Assembly (NCBI RefSeq): GCF_963678635.1
Contig: NC_087071.1
Location: 23,078,013 to 23,142,012, forward strand
From: Symsagittifera roscoffensis
Taxonomy: Eukaryota > Xenacoelomorpha > Acoela > Convolutidae
Direction: 5' to 3'
Length of the DNA stretch: 64,000 nt
The notes under the pieces were generated by a model. It was not told the origin of the DNA. It did not search any database and saw nothing but the letters and a program-made list of their open reading frames with translations. The stretch's first letter is position 1; each line of letters starts with the position of its first letter. Position numbers and translations under genes: made by a program. Of this stretch, positions 20,452 to 32,389 are shown piece by piece.

Positions 20452-20705
20452 CGTTTTAGCTATCAAGAGGCGGGAATTGCACACAAATCCACGGCTGATC
20501 TTCACATATAACATTCAGTTTGAACCAGTCAAATGTCAGATGAGCCCGAATAGTGCTGTGTTCAAATGCATGTACTGCATTATCTTTGCTGGAACGAAGG
20601 ACAAATACATTATCTGGCACGCCTCCAACAAATTTCAGAAAGCCCTGCCCAAATCCGACCATTGTGATTTCATTTATGCATAATTCGCTATTGAAGACGG
20701 CCTAA
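20452..20705 (-). pseudogene. Fragment of the secreted cysteine-rich family (C-terminal part)
   Basis: On the minus strand the frame reads ELCINEIT, MVGFGQG, then a diverged stretch, then LTFDWFKLNVICEDQPWIC. The last motif matches LTFKWFKRNVMCKEQPWIC of the gene at 55.4-56.3 kb, and VGFGQG matches LGFGNG at the right distance. After PWIC the frame runs on 9 residues to a stop at 20,456 in place of stopping within one residue. The N-terminal exon is not found nearby. It is a decayed copy. Confidence 0.65.
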
Positions 20706-20929
20706 AACGAGGCAAATTCATTATAAATTCAAAGTTTTAAGAACAAGTAAGCTGCTTCTTAGAAAACAAGACTGCTCCTATCAGAGCAAAGTTTTTTTTT
20801 GGATATTCCGACTGCCACCTTAGGGTCCAGGGAATAATTTTTTTCTAACACTTTCCTCACAAGCTACACAAAATACAAACTGATTAACTTAGCGTCTAGC
20901 AACGTACGGTTAGTTCAACTAGCTTGTCT

Positions 20930-21075
20930 CGAATCAAATTGGAACAATTTCTGAGCCGAAGTAAATCGGCGCTCACGCGTTAATAGAACGAAATAAAATG
21001 TCGCGCAAAACTTGTCTATACTTTTGTCGCGCAATCGTCAAATTGGCAATTTTTCAACAGCCAAAAAAAACTTTA
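20930..21075. repeat. Fragment of a dispersed repeat
   Basis: TTGGAACAATTTCTGAGCCG, CGCTCACGCGTTAAT and GTCGCGCAATCGTCAAATTGG resemble the start-side text of the element at 30,640-30,740. Confidence 0.45.
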
Positions 21076-21099
21076 AGCCAAAACATTAGCCAAAACAAA

Positions 21100-22320
21100 C
21101 ACTATCTGAGTAAATACCTTATCGATTTCAAAAAATTTCAGAATGCTAAAAAAACCAATTCAAAAGATGCAAATTAAACAGCAAAAAAATTGTCTGGAGA
21201 TTTTTCAATTTTCTTCGAAAGTTTTTTTTCAGGTCCGGTTTCTTTTAAATCATAAATTTTAACTGATTTCATTTTTTCATATCGGTAATGTTTTTCATCT
21301 TTCATATCGGCAATCAGTCCCAAACATTATTGCAAGTTTCATGGCTTGTTTAAAAGATTTTTTATGGCTAGGTTTTGTTTCTTTCCTTTTTGCATGTTTT
21401 GTTGGTACCTTTTTTAACTTATTTTGGTACTAAATTAACTTCTAAGGTAGCTAAAGCTTGCTGTTCGATAGGTTTCAGTCGAACATTCTGGCATGAAGGG
21501 AGAGCGCTAGCCAAAATCCTACAAATAGGCTATAATAAAAAAAACTGAGTGTCCAAACGCAACTTAAAATACTAAAAAGACTGCTGCAAACATCCTCGAA
21601 ATAAAAAGAGATTCAAGCTATGCAACATTCTGCTCTCAAATGTTCATTCGTTCCTTCTAAGAAGGTTTAAAAATATTATACATTTTTGCAATTTTTCATA
21701 AATGGAATTGGTTTTTTTTTTCACCAAGATTTCTTATTCAATTTTCTACATAGATTTTTTTTATCAGTAACCAAAAATGTTTTTGAAAAGCCCGGACAAA
21801 AAACCCGCGTTTGTTTTTTTGTTGATAATTATTGGCAACTATTTAGTTATAGTTTTAGGGGATTCAATTTAATTTATGCCCGACGTCTTAATACGACAAT
21901 TTGCATTAAAAAAACGCAAAACCTAAGAAAAGCTGGATATTTCAGCAAAAAACAAATGCTGAAGAATGATTTCAAATTACCATCCAGGAGAGCGGTAAAC
22001 ATTGATTCATGCGCGTTTCGAAATTAGTGTCAATTTCAGGTGCAGCGGAGTGGGGCGAAACAAGCAATCGCTACCTGCCGATGACGTGTCATCAGAAATC
22101 GCTACTTGTTTTATCCTTAAATTTAGTTAATTGTATTTTGTAGCGAGTTGTTGCCGTACCATTTGAAAGAAGTGGACAATTTTTGCTACTCTTCTTCTGC
22201 TAACAGAAGTACTAGGATAAGTAAGTTAAGTATAGACGCAGTTTTTTTTCTAGCCGTCTTTTTCGCATACAATCAAATATCTAAGAATGATCTGATACTC
22301 TATGTAACGATCAATATTAT
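21100..22320. other. No gene recognised
   Basis: AT-rich with T tracts. A 113-codon plus frame (21,686-22,027) has no clear start context, motif or homologue in this window; left uncalled. Confidence 0.3.
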
Positions 22321-22395
22321 GCTTTTAGATATTAAATTCTTCATTTTTGTCAATATTTTTCTTTTAGATATTAAATTCTTCATTTTTTGTCAAAA
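22320..22395 (+). repeat. Perfect short tandem duplication
   Basis: TTTTAGATATTAAATTCTTCATTTTT followed by GTCAA occurs twice in a row, period about 39 bases. The copies are nearly identical, so the event is recent or it is maintained. Confidence 0.8.
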
Positions 22396-22399
22396 AATT

Positions 22400-24325
22400 G
22401 GAGTTCGAAACTCGAAATATTAAGGCTGAAAAGAATTTTTTATTTTTTTTTTCGAATCGTGCTTTATATTTATATGCCTTAAAAATTTTGATCATCTTCT
22501 TCTTTAAAAATGAAAAACTAAAACCGGCTGAAAACAGCATAACAGCTTATAGAAATTGCCAAAAGTAGCTAAATTTGCTGCATGAAATGTGTTGTCGAAT
22601 TGTCCTAATGATTGTCCGTACACAACTGGAAATAATCATAAGACGAGTAAATTAACAACCTGTCCTCCAGCCAAAAAAATGTTTTATGAAAAACAACAAA
22701 AGTTTTTGGGTGAAACCCAATTTTTTTGAATTTGTGAAATTACCCATTTCATCTCAAATTAGTAAGGTAAAATCGAAAAACTCTAAACCAGTACTTCTAG
22801 TTTTTGTTGAGCCCCTATCTATGGACCTTAAGCAAATTTTGATTATCTTGCCGTTTTTTGAATCTTTTTGACTTGTCTCTCGAAAACGATCAAACCAAAC
22901 CTGAATTTTTGAGTTCAATTACAAGAAAGGGCGCAGAAGAACTCCCCTATAAAAGCGGAGTGAAACTTAGAATAATAATTTCATAAAACGATGTTTTTTA
23001 AGTTATACATAGTAAAACAAGGATAGTTGCCCTGCAAGTAGCACAGAAGTTCCGACAACAATGAAAAAAAAAAGTTAACAAAAAGGTTTTTTTTTTTCAA
23101 ATTAAGTAACTTTTTATATCAAAATGTGTTGATGTATCTGAAGGAAAAACTCGACTTTTTTCTTCTTTATTGGCGGGACTTTTTATCAATGCAAGAGTAC
23201 AAGTTGCTATAAGAAGCTAATTTTACTGGATCTAAGCTCACCTGGAAGTAAAATATTATATGCATGTGATGAGATCTGCTCGCAAAAATTGGAAACTTCA
23301 AACCGGTTTTTCTCGACGCTGGATTTTTGTTCTAATGTCGCTTGAAGTCCAACTTACAGGGTTTCAATATGATTTCTCACTCACACACTTAATTGTAATC
23401 AATTATAATGGAATTTACTTAGAATATGACCAGTTTGAAATTTAAAAAAATGGGCTACATTGGATGTATAACCCATTTCGATGTGTTCCAGATGTTATTT
23501 CATTCTACCTAATTATTTCCATTAGAACAGTCTATTGCATTTATTCTCTCTCATGAAGTTTCCGTGCTTGTTTAACATAGGAGCTGAACTCACCTCATCC
23601 GAGACTGCTGGGTTTTTAAGCTGCTTTTTAACCTGTAGATTACCTGTAGCATAAATAGGTAGACCAGACTACATTTTTTCCAAAAATGTTACTATGAAAA
23701 TATCATACACAAAAATGTTTATTGACTTTTTGCACTCCTCGTCTTTTTTTTGAAGAACGCATTTCAAAAGATAGGCTTGCTAAACTGTTTACTAAAACCT
23801 TAGTACAGCTTTAATTTTATTTTTGAAAGCAAGGCAAATTTTGATAGCAGAATGCACCAAATAAGATGTACTAAAAATGGTTTGTTTGTCTTCAGTTGAC
23901 TCAAATATTTAAGGTTTTCTTTCTGCTTTCCGCCTACGAATTTCATAAATCTTATCGCGAGAAAAACACTTTAGAAAAAAATCAGTGTATATCGACTTCT
24001 CGCATTCAAGTCTTCCTATCCAATCTAATTATCCTTTGAAAAGAAATGCTTTTTCTTTCGTTTTTTATTTTTAAAATGGCGAACTTCCTACTGCTTTTTT
24101 AAAACGAATAGCTTAGGTCGGAAAATTTTGATGCAGCTGTACAGAAAGTTTTTATGTCTTGTGATTATGTTCAATTTAGATTTGTAATGTAAAAGGTGGA
24201 TGTGAATCTACCTTTATTGAGTTGAGTTGTTTTCCAGCACTGCCAAAGTTAGTTGCCTTCTGGAAAAAGTGTTCGGGCGAGAGGCCTTTAGCTTGGCCAT
24301 ACATTTTGTAAATGGTTGACTGATA
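22400..24325. other. No gene seen
   Basis: No exon, RNA or repeat of note. Small open frames at 22,686 and 23,260 have no supporting feature. Confidence 0.35.
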
Positions 24326-24339
24326 GTTGCAGCAGGATC

Positions 24340-24480
24340 CCATTTCTAAAAAAAAACAGAAAATTGCATCTAAATCTTAACCACGGCACAACCCAGTGGT
24401 TCTCCGTGAAGAGACGAACGAATCGTACATTGTGGTTCTTCACTTGTGGATTAATCGTCCTAGTTTATAAAAAAAAACTT
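24340..24480 (+). repeat. Dispersed repeat, copy 1 (partner 40,115-40,215)
   Basis: AAATCTTAACCAC, GGCACAACCCAGTGGTTCTCC, CACTTGTGGATTAATCGTCCTA align with AAATCTTAACCAGTGGCACAAC, GCTTGTGGACAAATTGTCCTA at 40.1 kb, same orientation. Confidence 0.55.
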
Positions 24481-24737
24481 AATGTTACACACGTAAGTAA
24501 AAAAAATACATAAATACATCAATAAATTGGTGTTATTTCATTTCATTTTCATTTCAAGTCGAGCGAAGCTTTTGAGAACTCACATAGCCAATCATGTGAT
24601 CCAAATCATTTTATTCTACTCTTGAAATCCTGAGGTACTAAATTTTCCCGTCACTTCGAGCTATGGTAGGAGCCATAGAAAACTATATTTCGTACGGAGG
24701 GTCACATGGTAATATGCTAGGTGTCTCAAAAAATTAC

Positions 24738-24835
24738 CCCCCCCCCTTGATTTTTTGAATGGTCTCACATGAAAGGGAAGCTTGTGAGCAGAAAATTTAG
24801 GGCGGCGGGCGGGGGGGGGGGGGTGCGGATGCCTT
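24738..24835. repeat. Poly-C run and poly-G tract
   Basis: A run of about 10 C at 24,739 is followed by GGGCGGCGGGCG and about 15 G at 24,811-24,825. This is an outlier in AT-rich DNA and can fold as a G-quadruplex. Confidence 0.8.
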
Positions 24836-24954
24836 TTTCTCTCAGGGATTCGGCCCCCTGCCGACCCAAAAGGTCCCCCTTTGTTCTATTTTAGGAAATC
24901 CACTTTCGGCTGACTAACCCGAAAACTTTTCTACAGACGCTTTTGACGCCAATG

Positions 24955-25170
24955 TATAATAATTTTGATCCGGGGGAGTGCGCGCCGAAAAAACGCAATT
25001 TTTCGTTCGAAAATTTTCCAAAAAGTGCCTAAAAACGCTTTTTAGCCTTTTCAAAAATTCGCCTGTCGCGCAGAAAAATTGGGTCAAAATAGGGTTTTTA
25101 AAGGGTTTTGGTACATTTGGTACAATTAAGAAAATCAGATTATTCGACCTAAAAAAAGATTAATTTTTGA
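24955..25170 (+). repeat. Dispersed repeat, copy 1 (partner 34,045-34,290)
   Basis: CGCCGAAAAAACGCAATTTTT, AAAATTTTCCAAAAA, AAAAACGC, CGCGCAGAAA and TTCGACC appear in order in both copies, same orientation. Confidence 0.6.
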
Positions 25171-26230
25171 AAAACTGCCCGACTCCCTCGAGAAAATCCT
25201 AGATCCTCCCCTGGGACGAGGAAAGAGGAAGTCACACATTATGCATCACTTTTTACTAATCAGGGTCACAATTGCGGTTCTCCATGAAAAACTCCCCAGA
25301 TTGACTTTTTAGTTTTTTGTTTGAGAAGTTTCTGATTTTCAAAACGGCTGAAAACCGACTGGCGTCGCATTTTGTTGTTTTACCAGCTGATTTTTTGAAA
25401 GTATGGCTTTTTTACATTATGCTTCAAAATAATGATACAAATAAAAAGATTTTTTTTTCTGTTGTTCGGCCCAAATTAACAAAAAGTTAGTTTTGCTTAT
25501 TTTAAATAATTGAAACCCTATTTTTTTGCTAGAGTTATTTAACCTAATCAGATATGAGTATCGAGATTCAGTTTCCAATATTAAAAAGAAACGCATAAAT
25601 CGTTACCAAAGGTGTAAACGATGGATAGAGAAAACCAATTGATCTCGTTGTAAAGTGGGTGAATCAACTCCCAGAAATCATAGAAATCTTCCTCGTGTGG
25701 AAATCTTGCACTCTGCATTTTGGCGAACACCACACCCATGTAACAGTAATGCGAGCTAAAAAAAAATTCTCCCTTTGATTTCTCGATGAACCTGTAAAAC
25801 TCTTATTTTTTTAAACAATCTCTTTGAGGTTCAGAGCAACTATGATTGAAGTGATGGAGTTAACTACTGAGAATGAACCAGAGGTTTGCACTGAGGATAG
25901 TGAAAATTTTTTTTTTTAAATTGAACAAAAAAAGTAAATGAAAATGACTCGACAAACTAAAAACTATATTAAAATCAGTAACTTATTTATCGGACTAATT
26001 TTTTAGTTTGAGATCCCAAAGCGACCTTATCTGAGTTAAATCAATTTGGAACCCCATACAGACTGATTTGTTTTAAAGGTCAGTCTGTAATCCATCATCA
26101 CTCGACACTGTTGATCCATTTTTGCCTTGCTCATGAGTATGTTGAAAAATCTGATTTCAAAATCTAATTGTGGCAAAAGTGGAGTTCTAAAGTTACAACT
26201 TCAATTCGTTGTGGAAAAAAGGTAATTTAC
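25170..26230. other. No gene recognised (possible 3' end of the copia remnant)
   Basis: No motif seen. A copia 3' end and LTR would lie here on the minus strand, but I find no repeat pair that would mark LTRs. Confidence 0.3.
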
Positions 26231-26249
26231 ATCGACATGCTTAGATCGC

Positions 26250-26480
26250 TTCTGAATGACAGGATTGTTGCTCAACTTGATAGCTATTGGCCATCCTTCA
26301 TCACTCCATCTAAATGTTGTAGCTTAACTCCAGATGTTTGCTTTATTTGGTTATCAAAAAAACTTCTGTGCAGCCGCCAGTGCGATCTGCCCGATACCTC
26401 CAGGAAGCGGTAAAACTGAGTCACAATAGCTAGAAAACCAGTCCTTGTTCGCTTAGCTATGTACAACACAACGAGCCCAG
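26250..26480 (-). pseudogene. Copia RT/RNase H fragment
   Basis: The frame reads LYIAKRTRTGFLAIVTQFYRF then SGRSHWRLHRSFFD and VKLQH. This is the copia segment between RT and RNase H, where families have L-Y-x-A-x-x-T-R-P-D and then H-W-x-x-x-x-R/K; here RPD is mutated to RTG. It is too short and interrupted to be active. Confidence 0.65.
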
Positions 26481-26689
26481 AGTACCCCTGTAATCGTCAA
26501 GCTTCATGGACATTGCCTATGCTGACCCAGATTCATGCAGTCCTTCGTCGACAGTTGTGCGCTAATACGATCTGGTGCCCAACTGGTTAGCATTCAGCTA
26601 CCCCAAAGCGCTCCAAGCAGTCGTAAAGGTGGTGTGGTTGTGATTTAATCACAGTTGCCTGCCCAGGTGACAGATTTACCTACCTTCCA

Positions 26690-26990
26690 AAGAACCTCTC
26701 CTGGTCTGCATCAAATGATGATGCTATTTACGCAAATTAGCATATAATGCGTTGCATTATATGTTCACCTCATTGTGAGAAACAAAAGCCGCTGCTGCCT
26801 CTAGTAATCCCGACCTCGAGTATGAAAATGCTCAGCAAATGGTACACGTCTTTTCCTGCCTGGCGAAACCGAATTGGACTTCGAAGCAGCGAGGTTACTT
26901 GGTTACGTTTGATGACTAACTGCTATGGCTGCTCCATTCAAACTGTCTCTGCTTCCGAAAACATCTATCTGTTGTAGAACAAAACAATTT
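26690..26990 (-). pseudogene. Copia reverse transcriptase fragment, heavily decayed
   Basis: Placed by position between integrase and the RNase H side. Stretches such as CFVLQQIDVF, AAAAFVSHNEVN and NALYANL are compatible with the copia RT regions around the catalytic YVDD box, but frames change often and no clean YVDD remains. Weak on its own; supported by its neighbours. Confidence 0.35.
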
Positions 26991-27354
26991 CGAGCATCCA
27001 AGACCAGCAGAATCTTTTTTTTCGGTTTGATAATATCTCATTGGAGCGTAGCTTTTCCCATGACATGATTTTTTTCATTTGATTTTGTGCGTCGAATATT
27101 CTCCAAGGCAACGTCTTCCTTTTGTAAATAGAAGTTGCTTTTGAATAGCCCGTTAACTCTTCGTTTCCAATCGCTTGAAAGTTGTTATCTGTTAGTCAAA
27201 ATTTAATGGTTGTGTTCCGCGTTATAAATTACATCTGCACTAGTTATCAAGTAAAAGCTTAACAACTTCAACATCTCCAACTGAATTTACAGAGCCATCT
27301 CCACAGTTAGTCTGGTTTTTTGTTGGCTGGTCCTTTTCGCACTTGGTTTTTCAA

Positions 27355-27760
27355 TTAAAGCGCCTCACATTTTTCAACACCGAGTTTGCAATGGCTCACT
27401 GTTCTTGCCTGATTGTTTGCCAGGAATCCTAGTGCACGCAAATTATGTGTCTCTGTCGACGAAAACCGCTTCTCGTTTCTGGTTGTGTGAATGAATTTGA
27501 GAATGCTCACGGCTACCGACATCGCTTCAACACAAAATTTCCTCAGTAGTTTTGTCTCGACAAGTAGACAATGCGTCATCTCAATGATCATTTAATTGTA
27601 AGTTTTGCTACCCTTTTCTGTTGAGGATTTTTTTGGTCTGTGAGCTCTAGCTTTATCTGGTATTCTCTACAAATTTTTTAAAAAACATTTGCCTGAAACT
27701 AAACTACATTGTCAGTACGCAGGAACTTCGGTGTTCCATGCGAAGCCACGAATGACGTTT
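27355..27760 (-). pseudogene. Copia integrase core, broken
   Basis: From about 27,735 down: KFLRTDNVV then a stop then FQ, KICREYQIKLEL, NPQQ-R-VAKLTIK, then frame change into IIEMTHCLLVETKLLRKF, EAMSVAVSILKFI, and LRALGFLA, ending KLGVEKCEAL. These follow the copia integrase plan: LRTDNG with the second catalytic Asp, the PQQNGVAER block holding the catalytic Glu (here degraded), MARCMLxESKLP-FWxEA, and LRVFGCLAY. At least one stop and two frameshifts are present. Confidence 0.75.
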
Positions 27761-28379
27761 AGTATTTTATCACTCTGCTTCACTAGGCAACTGACCACTG
27801 TCAACCACCCGAGTTATAACCAAAAATCCTCAAAGCGTAGAGTGCCCATGTTTGCAGGCATTTTTCATTGGTACATGATTATCACGCTGCCCCAGTTTTG
27901 TTGATTTGTTTTCAGTCTTCTTTGACAACATTATTTCGTCAACCTTGGAAGCTGTACAGTTGGAAGCTGTATTGAAAGCCCATTATGAGTGGTGACAAAA
28001 AATGCTCATCATAGCATCTCGTCAGTCTTTAATCTATGCGTCAACTGATCCTTTGCCCTCAATCCCTAACAGCTTGTTGTTAATTTTTTTTCAATGCCAT
28101 CTGCTGAATGTAGTTCACATAGCTGAAAAAAACCACCCTGTCGCGCGCTTGTTTACAAATGCATTATTTATATGCAATTCGTTCGTATCTTTTTGTGGCA
28201 TCTTTTGAGCAGTAGCTGAAGAACTGTCCTAGCTTGCTTGCAGTTTTTTTGCAATTTGGGAAGGTTGACAGCAACAGCACTTGAAGCATTTTAACTTCTC
28301 GGATCCTGGCTTACTTGCTTCTTTTAAATCCTTTCCTCGAACACTAGATTGACCATTGTATTCCTGTCATTGTGTTCCT

Positions 28380-28490
28380 AACAATATTTTCCGGCTGACT
28401 ACACACATATCATCTACAATTGTGACAAATTTTTATCTTCCTCGCAGCTTCCAAAGCGATGTTATCATGCCCAAGTTGATCTACACATCA
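28380..28490 (-). pseudogene. Copia GAG-pre-integrase fragment
   Basis: VDQLGHDNIALEAARKIKICHNC on the minus strand resembles the pre-integrase zinc motif, which has L-W-H-x-R-L-G-H and later paired cysteines. Position just downstream of the knuckle supports it. Confidence 0.45.
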
Positions 28491-28519
28491 AGCTTGTCTC
28501 GAGTCATCGATGTTACTCA

Positions 28520-28585
28520 AACTCGTTCCTAGATCTCAAAATGTCCTGGCTGGTTGCATTTCCCCTGCACCACAGAATGCACATA
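28520..28585 (-). pseudogene. Copia gag zinc-knuckle remnant
   Basis: KCNQPGHFEI in one frame and CAFCG a few bases before it in another suggest a CCHC knuckle (C-x2-C-x4-H-x4-C) with a frameshift and loss of the last cysteine. Confidence 0.45.
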
Positions 28586-28639
28586 ATAGTCGAACAATGC
28601 TTCTGTTAAAACACAATAAAGAGTATGTCTGCAATTGGT

Positions 28640-30440
28640 CCTCCATATTCGCTCAACCGGTTCTTCAGATCTTAGCTAAAAATGAAGTAGTCATCGATAT
28701 CTTCCTTTATTTCTAGCAAGACGGCCTACTAGGTTCGCCCCGATTGTCCTCTCTGCACTGCAACATTCACTTGAAGAGGCCTCCTGGTTTTCAACGCAAC
28801 GCCATATCCGTGAGTTTTTATACAGTCATTTTTTGTACAGCAATTTTGTCTTTCGAGGACCATACCGAGTTGTTCCGATGAAGTACTTCTGCTAGAGCTT
28901 CTAGCTTTTGCCTATTGTTTTATAGACTGTCTTTTGATTGTCATTCGAATTCTGATGGAGGGTAGGTTTAGCCTCTGTCAAATCTTCGTTACCAATCACT
29001 CGCCTGAACAGTTCCTTTGCGTACTTCAACGCCACCAACTTGATGAGCCATGCTGTAAAGTCTCAAGTTTTTCCAAAGAAACAAGCTAGTTTGAAGTCTG
29101 TACTTGCTAAAGCTGTACTTGCTAAAAAAGTTTTAAATCAAGTTAAATTTAGTAATCTCGACATTTAACCTGTTAATATTTGAAATCAGAGCAAACTATT
29201 AATGCTACAGGCTGAACTTCAATCTGAGTTTTGATATGGGGATCTATATAACCTGTAAATTTCTAGAGATAAAAACAAAAAAATGAAGAAAAAAAAAAGG
29301 ACCAAAAAAATTGAAAATCACAAAAAACAAGTTGTTCAACAAAAGTTGCTGCATGATTAACTATTTTTTTGATCACCAGCTGACCTTCTTTGAATTTTAA
29401 AAGTTTTGTCTAGTTGACCTCCTAGTTTGATCTGGGATTAGTCTGAGCTCAAAAACCTCCATCATGAGTTTCAGCGAAGGTCATGGACCAGGAAAAATCA
29501 TTTTTTCTTCTTTCAAAAAATTTATCCAATTTCTGCGAGCTGCTCAATTTCGGACAATTAAGGGTTTTTTCCATCAATGCAGAGAGTACCGCGTTATTCG
29601 AGGGTCCATAAATGAATAAATGATATTCATGTTGTTGAATGTCAAATCAACTTCGATTTCAACCAAACTTTTTCTAATGTATATGCAATTCGCGATCTGC
29701 AACATTTCACGCAATGACAAAACACGGACATAAAGGCAAATATTTCAAATATTTTCATCTCATATGTTTTGTCGGAAAGTTTCGATTGTTTTTTCTTTTC
29801 GTGAATTTTCCGAAATTAGACTAGAAACTGGAGAAAAAAAAAGAGAGAGAACTTCAAACACGAAAATTCTGTAATAACACTTTAATGTGCTGAAATTCAC
29901 TCTTTCAAAAATGGTCGGAGACTTGGTGAATTTTTCCCTCCTCAATCATAAAAAAATGTGGGAAATTTGTGATCAGGAAAGAAAGCCTTAATAAAGAATT
30001 AGTGTCACCTAAATTGGGAGCAGAGATAGTTGACAGATCTTGCTGGCGCTTTCCGGTCTGGAATCGTAAACAAAAGTGACTGCCAGTTCTCATCAAGATT
30101 CAGAGCACCCTCACTTCTGTACACCACTAAAACATTGTAAAGATTAGGAGAAAAATTAAATCAAATTGATCATATGAACCAGAAAAAAGGATCAAAATTT
30201 ATGAAAAGCTGCAGAATAATAATACACGTCTTTGCAGTATTTTGCCACATTTTCATTGCGTTATGCGCAAAAATCAATGTTCTGTTTAGTCCATTAAGGG
30301 TCGGCGGTTTCACTGATCACTATTTCTGTGCTAAAGAATTCCCAATTTGGTTTCTAGCTTTTCCGAACTTTTGTTACATTGCGAATATAACCACCAAAAA
30401 ACTATTCTTAATACTAAAAGTATATACGCAATGAGACAGC
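28640..30440. other. No gene recognised (possible gag 5' part at its left end)
   Basis: Bases 28,640-29,050 are GC-richer, as in the copia remnant, and may be decayed gag. Beyond that nothing was recognised. An 86-codon plus frame with ATG at 30,174 encodes a hydrophobic, Cys-containing peptide without a known pattern and is left uncalled. Confidence 0.3.
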
Positions 30441-30451
30441 GAAACCCTGAA

Positions 30452-30954
30452 TGTCCCGACTGCCTTTTATGGTTTATAGAGCAGAAGATAACATAAAAAA
30501 ATTAAATGAAATAAAATAAAATCATTTTTTTTCTTCTAAAATTTGAAATTTTTTATGAAAATCATCTCCCCACACGCCATATAAAGTACGAAAAAAGAGA
30601 TTTCGTTCCTTGTAACAAATCAATTATAGCAAAAAAGCTTCGTTCAACCAATTTGAAACGATTTATACGGCGGATTAAATCTCCGCTTACGCGTTTAAAT
30701 TTATTGCGCGTTAATTGTCCCAAATTGGTCAAAATGGCCGAAATGGCAATCTTTAAACCCTCATAACTTCACGAAAAATGATCACAGGTGAAAAATCTAT
30801 TCAAATTTAAGCTCAGGACAACAATACCTTTTGAACGATATTTTTAAAAAAAATGGTCAAAAATGGCTAGTTAAAAAGTCGAAATTTGTCTGAAGAAAAA
30901 AAAACCCACCCGAGCACAAATATTCCGTTACTTTCGTACGAAATTCGGAACAAC
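30452..30954 (+). mobile_element. Dispersed non-autonomous element with GTTCCGAC-type inverted ends, copy at 30.5 kb
   Basis: Starts TGTCCCGACTGCCTTTTA and ends AAATTCGGAACAAC, inverted versions of each other. The whole ~500 bases matches the reverse complement of 39,130-39,544, and its right two-thirds matches 19,310-19,605; its last ~80 bases match 44,280-44,360 and 62,880-62,945. No coding sequence. A MITE-like element is the simplest reading; the target duplication could not be defined. Confidence 0.65.
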
Positions 30955-30999
30955 AAGACTGCCCGTATACAAGATAGGGCCCTAAATGTTCCAATTGCC

Positions 31000-32380
31000 C
31001 CTTGATCCATATCGAAGAGTTTGTGGGAGAAGAAAATATTATAAAACTATGAATTTTGGACAATATCGAAGATCAATTGAAAGAATTTGAGTCTTACAAA
31101 ACTAGTAAGACCAATAAGCTATCCTCAATTCTATGTTATATGATTTTGTTGTGCTGCATAATTGGCAAATTATTAATTCGTTTTACGCTTTCAGCGTTAT
31201 GAATAAAAACTTCAAAGTGCGCATATATTAGCCCAGATCATGGCCAAATTGATTTTAAACTCTCTTAACTTTGCAAAAAAAGATCGGAGGTAAAAAAATC
31301 TTTTCACATTTGACTTAAAAAAATCGATATCTTCAATGATGTAAAAAAAATTTTGTTGAAAATTACTATTTCAATCACCGAATATTGACTGAAAAAAAAG
31401 AAATTTAAGCAAAAAATTCCGTTTTCTTTGAAAATGGGAGCAAATAGTAACTTCTCTTCTCAATTTATCTATCCCAACTGAGACACTGTAATTATCATTT
31501 TTCCAAGTAGCTTTAAATCATTGTTCACATAGAGCTGCCGGTACCGCTAGAATTTTTAGCAGAAAATATTCCATGAAAAGGGAATGAGTGAGCGAGTGAG
31601 CCCAAATTTTCATATGAATGTTCCCCGTAATCACGGAAAAACTGACCCTATGGCACCCAGTTCGGAGCCCAATATACAGAAAAATGAGCAGATTCATCAT
31701 CTTCTATGGCAAATCAAAGAACATAAATTGGGCTCATTCAGCCCCTCCCGGGTTGACGAAAATTGCTTATCATACAATTTACATATATGAAAAAAATGCT
31801 TATCATACTCTTTCATACAATGTCATAGATTAAAAGTAAGTGTATAATAAGCATAAGTAAAAGTAAATAGCAAAAAAAGCATTTTTCCATTCTATGAAAT
31901 TGCTTCATTAACATTTCTTCCATAAAAGAAATTTAAAAAAAAATTTCGTTTCGAAATTTTGTGTTTCAACCGAAACACTAACCAAGAACTTTTTGTCATA
32001 AGAAATCCCACGGTAACTGGCAGTTACCACGCAGATAAACTGCATTTGGTGATTACAGCCAAGAAAGTTAGTTGTAACATTTTCACATGGAATTATAAAC
32101 CAAAAAAGTAAATTTTTGAATATGGCTAGATAGTTTTTAGTTTGAAATTTTTGGTGGCTTGGAAAAAAGCTTAGCAAATGAAGCAAAAAATAATAATCGC
32201 ATTTACAAAAAAAAACACTTTCTTGTGATTTTTGGAATTTTATAGGATTTTCTTGGAACTCATTCTGGACTATGTTATAAACACAAAAAGTCAAATTTTG
32301 CATCCAATATTTTTTGTAAAATCTTTACTATAGCACAAAAGCAAGTTTCCAACCAAAAAAGTGATTGAAAAATTTATTTT
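31000..32380. other. No gene supported
   Basis: A short inverted pair (GAGTGAGCCCAAATTTT at 31,592 and AAATTGGGCTCATTC at 31,726) bounds ~140 bases. A 131-codon minus frame (31,908-32,303) is Phe- and Lys-rich with no domain and no splice context; I do not call it. Confidence 0.3.
31770..31840. repeat. Short dispersed repeat with TATCATACA and CATATATGAAA
   Basis: GCTTATCATACAATTTACATATATGAAAA and a second TTATCATACTCTTTCATAC. Related text is at 32,390-32,610 and 63,520-63,660. Confidence 0.5.
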
Positions 32381-32389
32381 TTTTATGAC

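Larger units (their letters stand above)
26250..28640 (-). mobile_element. Decayed Ty1/copia LTR retrotransposon
   Basis: Reading the minus strand from high to low coordinates, I find a zinc knuckle (28.55 kb), a GAG-pre-integrase fragment (28.45 kb), an integrase core (27.76-27.36 kb) and RT/RNase H fragments (26.95-26.25 kb). Integrase before reverse transcriptase is the order that defines copia, as opposed to gypsy or Bel/Pao. Every domain has stops and frameshifts. The aspartic protease between knuckle and integrase is not found and the gap is too small, so it is probably deleted. LTRs were not identified. GC content is higher than in the flanks. Confidence 0.75.

Noticed and set aside
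26168-28716. Plus-strand open frames within 26.2-28.7 kb
   Set aside because: They are opposite-strand shadows of the copia relic.
30174-30434. 86-codon frame with ATG, partly hydrophobic
   Set aside because: Could be a receptor fragment but shows no family pattern or splice sites; adjoins repeat DNA.
31908-32303. 131-codon minus-strand open frame
   Set aside because: Composition is biased to Phe, Lys and Asn as expected from AT-rich DNA; no domain, splice signal or homologue in the window.
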